Below the pieces are notes generated by a model, which ran no database searches, was not told the DNA's origin, and saw only the letters and a list, made by a program, of their open reading frames with translations. Below, piece by piece: positions 38,201 through 58,212 of a stretch of 64,000 nt of DNA (within the stretch, counting starts at the first letter, position 1; each line of letters opens with the position of its first letter). This DNA is from Pomacea canaliculata (Eukaryota; Mollusca; Gastropoda; Architaenioglossa; Ampullariidae), in NCBI RefSeq assembly GCF_003073045.1, contig NC_037603.1:11252192-11316191 (forward strand). Direction: 5' to 3'. Made by a program: the position numbers and the translations under genes.

Positions 38201-41200
38201 TATGTTTCTTCGTCATTACTTCAAATATTAGTTATCTCAACATTAAGATGGTTTTGTCAACATGCTTTTCAGGACAAAACGCGTTTAACAAATTCTTTTT
38301 CCCCTCAAATGGTTTTGATTCTGCAAAAATCTCAATCGATATTGCATACTAAAGCATGAATGATTATGGTAAAGTGGTCGTCAATGAAAACATGGAAGTA
38401 AAATCTTTGTACTGTTTCAGGTTCAGAACCAGTTCCTTGCACAGCTCTGATCACAAAATCGTAAACAGCTCCAACATCTCCTGTTCCATTCAAGAACAGT
38501 TCACCTCTAGAAACACAATAAAAGAAACAACCTGAGACTTCTGGAAGCACAAACGTATGCATCTTATAAGCTCAGTTATGTAACCAGATGGAAACTTCAG
38601 CATCACATGGATGGAGCAGCTGATTGATGCATCTACTTGTCGCTAGTTCCTAAATACAGCAGTCTCTCTCTCTCTCTGTCACTCATACACACAGGTGTCA
38701 CCTTTATTCTTTAAGACTTTAACCATCATTATTGCCTTGGTTGCCTTTATTTATAGTAGCTTTGGATGATATCGTAAAAGTGGCTCGAGTGGCTCTAGCT
38801 CTCCATTCATCATGGTTTCATTTTTTCATCTAAATATATAAAGAAAGTGCTTACCTTTCATTTACTTTCACCACGCTCAGGTCTGGAACGACAGAGTAGA
38901 CAGTCGTGTCCTGCAACACATGTACGTAATGCTTTCCTCCAACATAACAAAGTCACATTTCAGCATCACAATCAGAGACTATTTTGTAGTTGCTTATTTG
39001 TCTACTCTTGCCTATCATAAATCTTGATTAGGACATGTATGATTGTTTTCTTGTTCTACCGACACTATTGTGACGTCATGAGTCAGGTCCTTTGCCTTCT
39101 GGCGACGTAGCCACAAGTACAAACTGAATTCTGCTAAACACGATAAAATTAGAATTTAGCAAATAGGTAAGTGAATACATGAAAACAGAGAAAAAAGCAA
39201 AAAAAAAAAAAAAAAAAAATGGAGGGAAATATAGGCTTACTCAAAGCGGAGGCACACCCTTATCATGCGCAAGCACACGTTATGGAATTTATGCGTCACT
39301 AAAAAAAAAAAAAGTTATAATCACTAATATACCTTAGTTACCATGAATTAGTAGCAGAAGTTGTTAATAATAATTACTAACTACCACTTACGGTATGAGC
39401 TTCCTTCATAGCATGAGTAGGGTCTAACAGTTTCTGACCAACAGGCAGACCGAGTGGAACGTAGACAACAATCTGAAGCAGATGTAGGTTATGTTGTAGA
39501 TGTGGTTATGTCACAGGGTCGAGGTCGCACACGTTAGCTGTAACTAGACAGACTACGATAGACCTTTTAAATGTTAGCTTGAGCATATATTTTTTTGAAT
39601 ATGACCAGTAATATGAACAAATTGTTTTATGTCTAGCAGACGTCCATTTGAGTCAAATGTCTGAACAAGTATGGTGTTCGTGCTTGCCAAGTTAGAATGA
39701 GATCTGGTGACAAGGATGAGCCTTGGTGTTTCACCTTACCTTGTCATCCTGAGGCATGGAGTGGCTGGGGACACTGCGAGGGTGACGATGGCGGAGACGA
39801 TTCTGCTGAGACTCAGCACTGGATCTTGATTCTTCCTGGCCAAACATTTGTGAAATCAATTTGCCTTCAAGAAGCGCGTTCAATCTGTCGAACACAGTTT
39901 GATCAACATTTTTCTCACTTTCTTCACGTGAACGGAATTTATCGTCTAGATAACCCTGAAAGGACCAGACGGGAAAAATGTTGCTGGTGTTTGGTTTTTG
40001 TTCTTCATCTTCCAGAACGGCGAAAGTATTTTTGAATATTTTTTCAGGCAGATTAATAAGCTGTTCAAGTGTGTCCGATCTATCAAGCGAAGTGTCAGAT
40101 CCTGTGAACATTTTTTCTGCAGGTTGTTCGTTGTTTAAGATCTGAACGATATCACCCACAGAACTGATGTCTGGCTTTATCTTATAGTGCTCTTGCTGAC
40201 TCGCTAAGAGAATATTTGTGTTTTCTTCGTCATTTAAATGTTCCCTTACTCGTCCTGCGTCTGGACTTCGGGACCCATCCACCATGAGCTCCAGATCCGT
40301 GGGATCTGGAAAGGTTAGTTTGAACGCTTTCTGTAGCTTCCCCTAACGAAGGCAGAAGATCATTGTCTTGTTTTGAAGCTGCCTTGAACCGAAAAAAAGA
40401 CTTGATGAAATCGGGCTCAGGTTTGGGGTTATTTAGGACCTTGTCAAGGATGCGTCGTTCATTACCGAGGTCTTCTGGAAAGAAAACAGAGTCAAAGCTC
40501 CTGGCATTGGCTTTGCTGGCTCCAGACTCCCATCCATCGAATATTCTCATTTCCTCCTGCGGAGGTGATAGAATGTTCTTCCACGTAGTCGAGAAGATAT
40601 CTTGCAACAAGGGACTACTCTTTCCAAGTGCATCCTGGAGCCATGTCCTCGACTGCAGTTTAATCGACGGGAATTCAAAGACTTTCAGCTCTATTTTCAG
40701 CTCGTCTTTCATTTGTTTTCTCGGGGGTGTCGTTAGGGCCTTCGTTTCCGTGAATTTTGCGCGATTCTTTGGGAGGGAATCCAAGCGTGACGAACTCCCT
40801 TTGTGTTTGGGTAGGACCACTGTGGTTGGGCGAATCCAGCGACTATCCAGCGGGGGTGCCACTAACGGCCTTCGCTCAGGAAGGGCACTGGGAGGACTTT
40901 CTGACTTGCCAGTTTGTTTAGAAGATGCGATATTTGGACTTGAGAAACCATCCAGTACCGACTGCGTCTGGGTTGCAGTGGAGAGTCCTTCAGTTTTCTG
41001 CACAAAAGGCGATGATATAAGTAATATGTGTAATGATCTGGCGTAGGGGGTTCTTTCCCCTTCCTCTTCCCCATAGTGAAAAATCACCCCAAGTTGGAAA
41101 CAATTTCCTATTTAATCAACCAACCAACCAACCAAGTTCCCCCTTAGCAATGCTTGTTCACAATCCCTCTTAACTGCCTGTGGGCATGTGGCCAAGTCTT

Positions 41201-41898
41201 AATTGTGAGATTTTCGTGTCCCACTTACTGATAATGATCTTTATCTTAAAAATTCTTTTTCAAATAGTGACTATACATATAAGATGTATGTAATTAAATT
41301 ATCGCAGGTTTTCTTGCCTGCCTGTCTCTGTTGTCTTCTTGTCTAACCCTTTACACCATGTTTAGGATGAAAATGAAGTCGTTGAAATTTAAGTCCTCTA
41401 CTTTTTATCTTTCCATTTGCCCATCTGCCTACCTCTTGTTTCCACTTTCCGTTTTGTAACTGCGTACCTACCCTAGTGACGCGTCACCTAAAGTCATCAC
41501 TCACCTCATGTGGAAGGTTTCTGGTATCAATCAGTTTTTCTTGACTTAGACGGGTTGCTTTGTCCTCGGAAAAAGTCTTGCTTTTCGCATTTGGTGGTTC
41601 TCTAGATGTTTGTCCTATTTTCATGGTGAGGACTGAGTCTTCTGCAAATGTAGAGATATCGTGATTAATTTTCTTTCGCTTGATAGTCTCTAAATTAAAA
41701 TTCTTGTAAGATCTTTAATCCTTTGTGTATGGTTCCAGACATCTATGTACACCGTTTCGAAAAAGAGAAAGCGAGCGAAAGTAAATTGTTTATACGCCAT
41801 CTACCTCTAAGTCGCCTCCCGTTCACCGTCTGACAGAGAAGCCAGGTGATGACAAGGCATGCGCAGTTCATCGTACATCTCCGCCACATTTTATCCAT
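35232..41898 (-). CDS. Gene A: type I membrane protein, tandem paralogue of gene B
   Basis: No known family was recognised. Exons in order: 41898-41805, 41641-41505, 40997-39740, 39472-39392, 38910-38855, 38506-38413, 38172-38059, 37658-37603, 37277-37100, 36685-36588 and 35466-35232. The predicted protein is about 799 residues. It starts with a signal peptide (MDKMWRRC to LLCQTVNG). A long hydrophilic region follows, mostly in the 1258-bp exon, then a basic site RHRHPR near residue 485. Two beta-rich modules (about 497-689) include NERGELFLNGTGDVGAVYDF and AEPDGTVLV. A membrane helix spans about 698-720 and a Ser/Thr-rich tail ends CYEEVNSPDKKMLIV. One extra base in the giant exon, probably in CCCC at 40340-40343, is needed to explain the frame. 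If the last donor is skipped, translation stops at 36584-36586 with almost no tail. The modules resemble cadherin or dystroglycan-type folds without calcium motifs; this is inference. Confidence 0.8.
37031..37070. repeat. (CAC)n(CAG)n triplet tract in gene A intron
   Basis: Six CAC then about five CAG triplets lie 30 bp past the donor of the exon ending at 37100. The tract makes poly-Ala/Val-like reading frames that are not coding. Confidence 0.8.
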
Positions 41899-42494
41899 CG
41901 GAATCTGCACACACATACACGCACGCGAACACACACACAAACAACCTCAGGATTTTATTGATGCTGCAACTATATTTGCAATCAAAATAATACGTATGTA
42001 TACAGCAGCATATAGGTAAATGTTGTCGATCAAAACGACTTGTCATAGCTTAAAAAAAAAATTTAGATGCCAGGAGCTTAGAAAATAAACACTCAACGCA
42101 AATAAACGTTAGGCGGACAGAACAGCAATACTCAATAACATCCAACGATATTCAGTTGTCGTAAGCGGGCAAAGGATATGATAAACAAGTTTATGTTCAA
42201 TTCAAAAGATTTCAAACCATTGTTCGCTGAGCCTTCCCCTGAAGTTGCTTCGTTTTAAAAACTGATCATGGTTTGATAATTTTCAAAGGTATGAACGTTA
42301 ACAACCATCCACCGATCATATTACTGGTAATTTCGTCAGCTAACATTTACATTACCTCAATTGTGCAGCCACAAAATGTCAGTAAGAGTGAGAGATGCGC
42401 GGCTTACTTAGGTTTTGCTTGTTTCATGCAGTGTAGCTTCAAGCCCAGCAGTTTGTCACAAACATGGCGAACCATCCAATGACGCTGCAGGTCG

Positions 42495-42537
42495 TGACGT
42501 CAGTAATACATCACGACGTCGATTTGTTATGACGTCA
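42495..42537. promoter_or_regulatory. CRE cluster upstream of gene A
   Basis: Perfect TGACGTCA palindromes lie at 42495-42502 and 42530-42537, with a near match ACGACGTCG between them. They lie about 0.6 kb upstream of the gene A start codon. TGACGTCA is the full cAMP-response element bound by CREB/ATF-type bZIP factors. Gene B has a similar cluster. Confidence 0.5.
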
Positions 42538-43358
42538 TTTGAGATTCCGATTTCTGTTTTTTTTTCTTTTAAAGATATAAAGACATTAAAAAAAATAGTT
42601 CATCTGTCCGCGTGTGTGATCCTTTACAAATCCACGAATAAGAGTCGAGGAAAGACTGAGTGAAGGAGAGGAGAAAAAAAAAAAAAAAAGGGAAAGGGTT
42701 TGCTTTTAGTAAACGTGTTTAGTCTCCTCCAAAATGTGAACCCCAATCGCCAACTAGTTTATTGCGAGACCATTGATCCTTCTCCATTATGTGAAACAAG
42801 AGCCAAAAATAAAATAAAAAATAAAAATAAATAAATAAATAAAATAACGGTCCTTGATATAACTGTTCACGAAGAAAACAAGAGCACTTCACAATACTCT
42901 TTGGTTTGAGAGAGCCAGTCTGTGGTCTACCTCAGTTTCAAAGCTTGATTCTACTAGGTCCCAGATAACTACAAGAAAGTTGTGAAATATTAAATGGCAA
43001 AAGATACAAGATTGGAGGGATGTTCCACTTCCACCCGGATTGGGCAATAAAACAAACCCGGATAATTTTTCTTACTCTTCAACTCTTTTAGAACATATTT
43101 TCCGACTATTGCAACACATTTAATAATAATGATAAATGCAATAATGATAAATGCAAATTTTGTAAAGCGCATACATAAGGAGCATGCTCTTAGCGCTTAA
43201 GAACAAGAACGAGGGACAGGAAAAGAAGACTTACATTCATACACTCGCAAACCGGCCCAACTACATCCATCGAATGATAGTTTTCATATCCTTGAAACTA
43301 ATTTAAGGTAAAATAAGAAGAAACATGAAGTTTCGGTACAAACATGCCAGCTTTAGGC

Positions 43359-43364
43359 TTTATT
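43359..43364 (-). terminator. Possible poly(A) signal of gene B
   Basis: AATAAA on the minus strand, about 410 bp past the gene B stop codon. A reasonable distance, but unproven. Confidence 0.35.
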
Positions 43365-43775
43365 GAAAAACGGTGTTAGTTTTACAATTACAGGAAAAAT
43401 AAAATAATTTCTATGACAAAATATTTTTTTGCTGTACCTTATCATAAATCTTGCAGTTATTAGTGCTCAGGAACCTGCTCTTTTTTTTTAAAGTGTTCGT
43501 TTGTCCCTCCTTAAACATCTTTTTATCTATGTTTCACACTGTTTGTTGTAAGCTGACAAATTAAAATTTTTTTTTAAATTTTTTAACTGTACCTTTTTTC
43601 TAAACGCTATGCTATTCATAATAATAATGAACTAAAACTGAAACCCTGCACCTGCTGTTTGGATGGTGATGAACAGCACGTGACAGTTTGCCAATCAGAC
43701 GATTAAATTGCTGACTGTTATTAACTAAAAACGGCTTGAACTATTTGTGTTCGACCATTGATGTGTCGAACGGGT

Positions 43776-50763
<6,988 letters not shown>

Positions 50764-51816
50764 AGGGGCCAGAACAGCTTCAGGCAATATATCCTGCCGA
50801 GAGAAAGAGAAATGAAAGCAATTCCTTTTTCTAGATTATTTTCATTTTAAAGATTTTATTTTCTTAAGATGCCGATTATTCAAGATATCATTACTGCAGA
50901 AATATTTACAAAGCACGCGAGAGAGCTCTTAATTACATAAAACAAACTTTCTCTAAATCTAAACGACTTGACACTGGGTTACTGAAGATTTAAACACTTT
51001 TAGGCACGTGAGACGGCTTTTAAAGCATGAAAACTATTATTTTGTCATGACTGGCTGTCAAATGTATTTAGATTTAAATGCACGACAAAAATAAATCAGT
51101 TTAACGAAGTAGCAACCAACGTAACGTCAACATTTTGAAATTGTGTACTTTTTGGCAACAGGTCGGTAAAAATTACAAAATTTTTGTGGCAGGAAGAGCA
51201 GAAAGAAAAACATTCAACGGTTTTTGAAACTTCGAGCGTTTTCTGGACTGTAAACTGTAGATTTGAAGATAGCATTCGTTATCACTAAACTCAAAGGGAC
51301 TTATGAGGACAGTTACTACAAAAGCAAAACATGAGCATAATTGAACAAATATTTTATCGTAAATCTTGGGAAGGTCCGAATTTTTAAAAATAGTGATAAA
51401 AGAAATAAAACGTCAGAAAAAAAAATTGTTTAAACCTGAACCTTGTAGTAGTTGACATGAACTGAGAAAAAGTGCGACGAAAATAATAATAATAAAAAAA
51501 AAACAAAACGAAATTTGAAGAAATGCTTACAGACTGTTCAGATTCCTGGCGATGAGAAATCAATGAACCCGATCGCAAAACGTCGATCAGCCTTGGCGGC
51601 TTACATCTTTGAACCACATCAGATCAAACACTTCAAGATTTGATAGAGGAGACTCAATTTTCAAGTTAATGATATCGTCTTCCGATTTCTTCTTCTGCTT
51701 TGACAAAGCCTGGGTAGTCCTGCTTTCGAACGGACTTTGAGCGTCTAGCACTTTGTTGGTGGCGAACAAAGATGGCGACTGGTTTGCACGTCGGACAATT
51801 AACTGGTTAAACGCTC

Positions 51817-51853
51817 TGACGTCACTTGACGTCAACAGTAGCAAATGACGTCA
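51817..51853. promoter_or_regulatory. Triple CRE cluster upstream of gene B
   Basis: Three perfect TGACGTCA palindromes occur in 37 bp, at 51817-51824, 51827-51834 and 51846-51853. They lie about 1.05 kb upstream of the gene B start codon. A cluster this tight is unlikely by chance and marks a candidate promoter or enhancer for bZIP factors. Confidence 0.6.
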
Positions 51854-52583
51854 AGAAAGAATTGCGTTATTTTTAGCCTGATAATCAGGAATGTCCTTCG
51901 GCTTGCCTTACACGAAGACGCGAGTTTTCATTAAATCGTTTTAAGTTGAAAGTTGTAAGATAATTAATGCTCTAATTAGTTGTTTGATTTTGTTTTCTTT
52001 GGAATGAAGATTGAGGGCAATGGTGTTGAAAGTAGAACACGATTATGAGGGAGCATTAATGTCTACGACGATAGTATAGAAATTTTCTTGGTGCAACGAA
52101 ACTGGGACGCATAGATCCAAAATGTCGCAGGAGAGAAAAAAAGTTGTAAAGGGGAAGTACTACTGTTCTCTTAAAAAATCCCTCCTTGAGTAGCCTCCCT
52201 TGTTTAGTAACATCAAAGCTGGACACTGCGCCTGCTCTCTTATTAATTAAAGCTCGTTTAAAGAAGAAGTAGTCGGAATGTAAGAATCTGACACTGCAAA
52301 AACATTTTTCTCTTGTCAAATTTAAAAGGATGCAGGGTAAAAATTATGTGCGTCAAGAAAAGATAAAAACTATAATGTAACAAATGTCTGTCCCACTCTA
52401 TACGCATCCACTATAAGAGAAAGTGATCTTATAAATTTGAATTCATACGGTTTGAATTGCAATGCAAAACCTTTATAGCAAAGTTTACCCTTCGTCTTTT
52501 TTTAAACTGAGAGAAATGATGCACCCGACATTGGCAACCAACGAAAACGCTTGGGACGCAGGTAAATTTTGAAAAATTATTTT

Positions 52584-52976
52584 TTATTGTTGTTTGTTGG
52601 TCATGGAAGCGTACAGGTTGTTTATGAAATGCTCTTCTTGACGGTGTAGCTGGAGGTGAAGACGGGTTTCACTGTTGTGAAGACTTTTTGATGTTTGGAC
52701 AGATGAAAGGAACAGCTCAGCTGATTGGGAAGAGGTTTCAAACTCAGAAATAGAAGACCACGCTTGATTGTTTGTTAGCAAAATTAGCAACGGAAAATCC
52801 CCCTCTTCCTTTGGTACTTCCTTTACTTTCACTCGAGCCATCTCATCATTTGTCACATCCATTAACCGCCCACCCTCAACTTCGTCATCACCGTCGCTAT
52901 CGCAGAGAGCACAAAAATTATATTTTCCTCTGACGTCAACTCTTGGAGAGGCATTGTCATCAACGATAACGCTTTC
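52584..52976 (-). CDS. Candidate terminal exon, unrecognised
   Basis: A 130-codon open frame without a start ATG near its 5' end. It includes YNFCALCDSDGDDEVEGG, EVPKEEGDFPLLILLTNNQ and LHLQLHRQEEHF, with a coding-like residue mix and a stop at 52584. An acceptor-like stretch (TTTTTCTCTTGGAAAG) lies at its 5' edge. No partner exon was found. It could be the last exon of an unseen gene, a pseudogene or a chance frame. Confidence 0.28.
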   Translation of the reverse strand, partial: ESVIVDDNASPRVDVRGKYNFCALCDSDGDDEVEGGRLMDVTNDEMARVKVKEVPKEEGDFPLLILLTNNQAWSSISEFETSSQSAELFLSSVQTSKSLHNSETRLHLQLHRQEEHFINNLYASMTNKQQ

Positions 52977-55755
52977 CAAGAGAAAAAGCTGGATGTGAGC
53001 TCATCACATGCTGCAGCATTGCCCTGGGTGTCTGTGATGTCAACCCCTGCAAGATAGGGGCCTGTGACGTCAATGCAAGACCCTCGGGGACGACCTCCAT
53101 TAAATCACAGGAGTGGTTTGGTTCGCGTGTGGCCATGTTCTTGCATAGATGCCTTCATCATCTGTCCAGCGGATCAGTCTGTGACTGTTAGATCGATGAT
53201 ATTATCGTGGTCGTCGTGAACAAAGCGGTGCCATGATCACGTGTCCAGGTGACGTCTGCTGTGACTGTCACGTGCTCACATATCGCTTTGCATGACTATC
53301 CCCCACGAACATATCATGTCTAGTATTTCTTTGGTGAGGTGTGATCTCGCCTACGCTGACAGGCAGGTGAATGGGCACTGTAACGTATCATTGTTAATAC
53401 AAGAAAGTATTTTCCTTTCTGTGATTCATTCATTCTTCGTTTTGTCAAAGTTTTGATACATCCTTTCCTAGAGATTTAGGAACACGTCAGCGACCGGTCC
53501 AGCAAACTACCGATGCTAGATCGTGTCACCACTGAGGCACATACCATCCCAGTCCTTTGGGACACCATCCCATCCCAGTCTCACATTTCCCCGATTTTTT
53601 AGTAAAGGTTACTGCAGCAGACTCATCAGCTAGTCTGTCTGGTTGTACGTGCTGTCCGGACCGGCGCGAAGGGAGGAATGCAGCAGAGGAAAAAAAAAAA
53701 AAAGGGATTGAAGTTGTGGCAGGCTTACATAAATTGAGAGATCAGGTTTTAAAAAGTTCTTTTTTTAGGATCAGAACTAACGATGAAAGCAAAGATATCA
53801 TTCTCTCATCATCATCATCATCATTGCCACAACCACCTCATTCTCTCTGCTCTTCCCTCTGATGCATCTCTATTTCTGTCCACAAACTGTTTTCCATTAT
53901 TCATTTATTTCTGTATCTGTGTACCTCACTTCTACTAATTCACTGAATTAATTATCGGAGCATCAACTAATTGATAGCACTGACTTTATTTCTGTGAAAA
54001 CGAGATCACAGCACACTTGGCAGCATCCCAGGCCCTCCACTTGAGCCAAATGAGATGATCGTGACAGGGGATGCGCCCACAACTTTACAGTCTGTCGTCG
54101 GGCCGGCTGGCCGGCCGGCCAGTTGTCAGCTTGTCGTGAGAATCTCGTGTCCTGTAGTCAGTTTGGGCGTGATTTGTTTTTCAAAAAGTTGCTTCGAAAA
54201 ATCATTAACCGGTCAAGGCTTGCTAGAAAATGGAATGACGTGAGTTCGGATTTCATCTCGGTGGACGTGGAATTTTTTTTCAAGGCATCTGCTTTGCCAC
54301 AACATATGTTATAGTCGCTTGCTCGGCATGAAATAAAATTACTGCCATCCGTATCCCAATATGAGTTTAAAATTTGTTGGAAACACACACTGTCTTATTT
54401 TTGAAAATTACGAGTCGTGATTTTTTGACATTAACAGTTCAATAACAGGCTGTTAGTCCTTCTGCCTTTCTTCCTCTATCTCCTGGGGGTGTCCGCCATA
54501 CCATTGGCTTGTCACCAAGACTAAGAGGTGTGGTGAACAGCACTCCCAGTCAGACCACGGGGTTACATGCACGGGGTTACGTGCTCAGACTTTGCCCCTC
54601 CCGTGGCGCCTGGTGCGTGGATGTGTCCTGCGTTGTCCCATCCTCCAAGGGACTTTCTCTTCTTTTGTAAGGATCCTCCTTTGCAGATGCTTATCTAAGC
54701 TTATACAAAAAGGGGAATAAAGAAAACTACGATAAAAGTAAAATATGACAGGTTTTATTCGATATCTTTGTCGCATTGTTTGGGGGTGGATAAGTGGGAA
54801 TGGTGTGATAGGAAGAGGGAACAGTGATGCGAGTAGATGTCGGTCGTGCGAAGCGGTTCTTAGTTCTTAGATTCCTTCTTGTCCATGTCGCCCATTCACA
54901 CATCATCTTCCCCGCATCACACACCCACACAAAATTTAAGAAACATAAGAATGAAAACTTTATTTGCTTTTCATGTCTGAGTAAGCTTTGGATGTTAAAT
55001 GCACAATAATATTCGGTTGCAGATCATGGAGAAAAGAGACTCTTCATTGTTTGCCTCCTTGTCGATGCTGAAGACTGGGATGGCCGAAAACAGTCACCGG
55101 ATCTCCATAGATAGGGGGAAGATTAACCTTTTAAATACAAAATATATAAGTCAAACACATTTAAGAAAAACTGTCGAACTCGTATATGGAAGATATTAAT
55201 ACATATGTCGAACACTTCTCGCTTTTGTAGTTTTTTACACAACTAAAATACGTGCACAGTATATATTTATATATTTCAAAATGTTAAAATTCTACTTATC
55301 CAAAAGCTTTTTGCCATTGTTGTATCCTTATATAATATACATCTATCTCTTACACCAAGCGAATCTAATTACCACTTACGGAAATGCACCATTATGACCG
55401 TCAATGAAAACCCTCGCTTTTGTTTCACAGAATGATGAATATCGGAAAGATAGCAAGTCTCTATCTCATTCACTCTGACCTGTCAGAGGGTTCAGTGGAT
55501 ACACTTGTTGACCTCGCGCTGACTCCTACTCGAGTGATGATGATGCTTGACAAGAGCCCGCATCCATGTTTAGCTACTGACAGGCACTCCTCCAACAAAG
55601 TGCACCGACTTGTACCTCGGTTTTTGTTTTAGACACCTCTACAATCCATCAACCTTTCTCAGCCATTTCCCATCCTCTCCTCCCTTTTCCTCCCACTGCC
55701 CCAGAAAATCCGTTATAAAAGTGAACTAAACGTGAACTAAACGAGAGACATGATT

Positions 55756-55761
55756 TTTATT
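55756..55761 (-). terminator. Poly(A) signal of the cysteine-module gene
   Basis: AATAAA on the minus strand, 122 bp past the stop codon at 55883. Confidence 0.5.
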
Positions 55762-55882
55762 TGTGTATTATCTTTCTTTTTTTTAAATTCATCAAGCCTT
55801 CTTTTAAACCCACTTATTATTGTTTTTGTTGTTATTGCTATGTATGGACAGAAAATTGTTTCAGAGTCGGTGTAAAAAAAGT

Positions 55883-58181
55883 TCACTCACAGTGGATGTC
55901 GAACTGGAGAAGTCCTGACTGTAACATGCGCGAGTTGGGACAAGTCGACAAGTGGTGTTTGAGACAGTCCACGTACAAAGAAAGACCCCTGCAATAATAA
56001 ACTGTATTTTAAACATCAATTATATAAATGCAGTAAATAGCAGTAGTTTCTTTCATGAAAAACGGTTAATTAGAGAAAGAAGTCTTATCTTCCAAATTAC
56101 AGGTAAGGTCCACTGATACCACGCAAAAATATTTTTAAAAAACCCATGTGACCACCAACAGATGAAGAAAGTGAGTATACGAACCACATACGACACACAT
56201 TAACACACACACACAGCATGTTGAACACACAATCAGACACACTATACCTACACACAGTAGATGTCATCACTGGTGCTGTCAGTCAAGTGGCCAGCGCATG
56301 CGTACTCGGCTTCAACACTCTTTTCTTCACACGCATCTACCTTCTGTCTTCCTGGACCTGAAGATAAGAAAGTACCTCAGTAGGCAGTGCCCTGTATCAG
56401 ATGCTCCCACCACAAAGTGACATTATCCATGATCTCAGTAAGTCGACATGCAGTCTCGGCTAGCCAGGTGTATTGTGTTTGATCACCGAGACTGAGAAGC
56501 TTTCTGTAGCCGAGACTACAAGAGACGCCATCTTGATTATGGTGTTGTATGTTTTGCTATTGTGTATGTGTTTTAATAAATTTGATGAAAAAAAAGCTCG
56601 CAATCTACAAAGAAACAGAAGAGGGCGATGATGAGGATGGAACGGATAAAGAAGATGAAAGAAGACCTACACTCCCTTGCTAAGAGTTCTCGCGTGGTGT
56701 TCACGGCGCTCTGAAGGTCAAAGGGCAGCTTGTGCAGTTGGTCACAGCTTGCTACAATGTTGTCAAGACACTGTAAATACTCGTTGCCCTTTTGGCTGAT
56801 GAAGAAGATTAAAAGACAAATACTGAGACACTTGTCAGATTAACATTTTTGTTGAAAATTCCAGTAAATGTCAAACGCTGCTAAAATTAGCTCCCAATAA
56901 TACAAAATGTGGCAACAACCACAATACATATTAATGACCAGCCACACACCCCGCTGCAGCTTTGACGATTAGCTGCTGTCACAGATAACATGTAATGTCA
57001 GATAATGTGGCAATGATTGCCCCTGGACACACACTAAGGGAGGCTATCAGCAAGTGCTAAGACCATGAATAACAGTTGACCACAAAGGAAAAACACAATC
57101 AACAAACGGATGACATCGTCTCGTACATCAACCTTAAGGGTTAGAAAGAAAGTATTGGACCCACACATACCTGCACATAACCTTCAGGTCACCAGGAGGA
57201 ACCCCCGCCATCAGCTGGTTGCAGTCTGTGATTGCCTCCCAGGGGTCGCTGCAAATCTTCTGCTGGTCGTTCAGAAAAGGTGCTTCAGTAGTTGTCGTGG
57301 CTAGGAAGCAGACGACACTGTCAGCACCACTAGCAGAACAACTACAGGCACCAAGTAAACTGTACCTGCACCGCCACAAACTACGACAATTTTGTTAAGT
57401 CTCTCGACCAGACTAGTCCTCTGAAATTTTGAATTAGTTTCAGGGTACTGGTAGATGTGAATGCAATGGTTTTATGGTTGGTTTTTTTTTTGACAAAGAA
57501 AATGGACGAACTTTTTATCTTCCCCATCGGCGTCTGTCTCCTCTTTTCTTTCCTTTGACTCGCTCTGCGTAAACGAACTGTGCACCCAAGGTCTACAACT
57601 GAAGACCCGGGTACCCGGTTAGTCTGGTAATAAAAGGGACTTTCTAAAGTAAATAGAAGCTGAGACAAAATGTTTTATCGTCTGAAACCACGAAGAAACT
57701 GTTCAAACTAGTGTAAACAACATGCACATACAAACAAAGGTACCCACCGGCGCAGTATGTATTGTACACCAGCCCCATGTTGTCCACGGCAGCTGCAAAT
57801 TCCTCGTCTCCTAGCAACGCCATGTTTGGGCACGACCCTCTGGCAACTCGGACACAGTCTAGAAGATACCGAGTGTCGCTGAAAAAAAAAAAAGAAATAG
57901 CCATCAGTTACCTGAGGATGGGACATTGGTAAACCCTGTGTGGGTCTGTGTTTTGTGATAAAATCTGAGATCACTTAATGATTACATGCGATATTACATC
58001 ATTTTACTTGCAGAATAAACAAATGAGTGTTGTCTAACATTTTATAGAGATAAATACACCAACAGACGATGTTCGGACAACGCTGACAACCACAGCAGTG
58101 GCTTACTTCACAGTAAACTGATCTTGCACATTGTTGCTAACATTAGTAACATTATGTCTGTAGCCATAGGACAAACATGAC

Positions 58182-58212
<31 letters not shown>

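Larger units (their letters stand above)
41899..43775. other. Interval between gene A and gene B
   Basis: Holds the 5' flank of gene A and the 3' flank of gene B. An acceptor (TGTGTGCAG) about 6 bp before the gene A start codon hints at a 5' non-coding exon upstream. A TGACGTCA cluster lies at 42495-42537. At 43121-43215, AATAATAAT followed by TTTTGTAAAGCGC resembles the lead-in of the repeat at 6504 and may be a further fragment (weak). Confidence 0.45.
50764..55882. other. Interval between gene B and the cysteine-module gene
   Basis: Mostly AT-rich. It contains the 5' flank of gene B with a triple TGACGTCA cluster, a candidate exon at 52584-52976 and a short GC-rich palindromic patch (GGCCGGCTGGCCGGCCGGCC, near 54100). 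No tRNA, known repeat or further exon was recognised. Confidence 0.45.

Noticed and set aside
40363-41046. 227-codon plus-strand frame
   Set aside because: It is antisense to the giant exon of gene A, which has splice sites, a paralogue and consistent phase.
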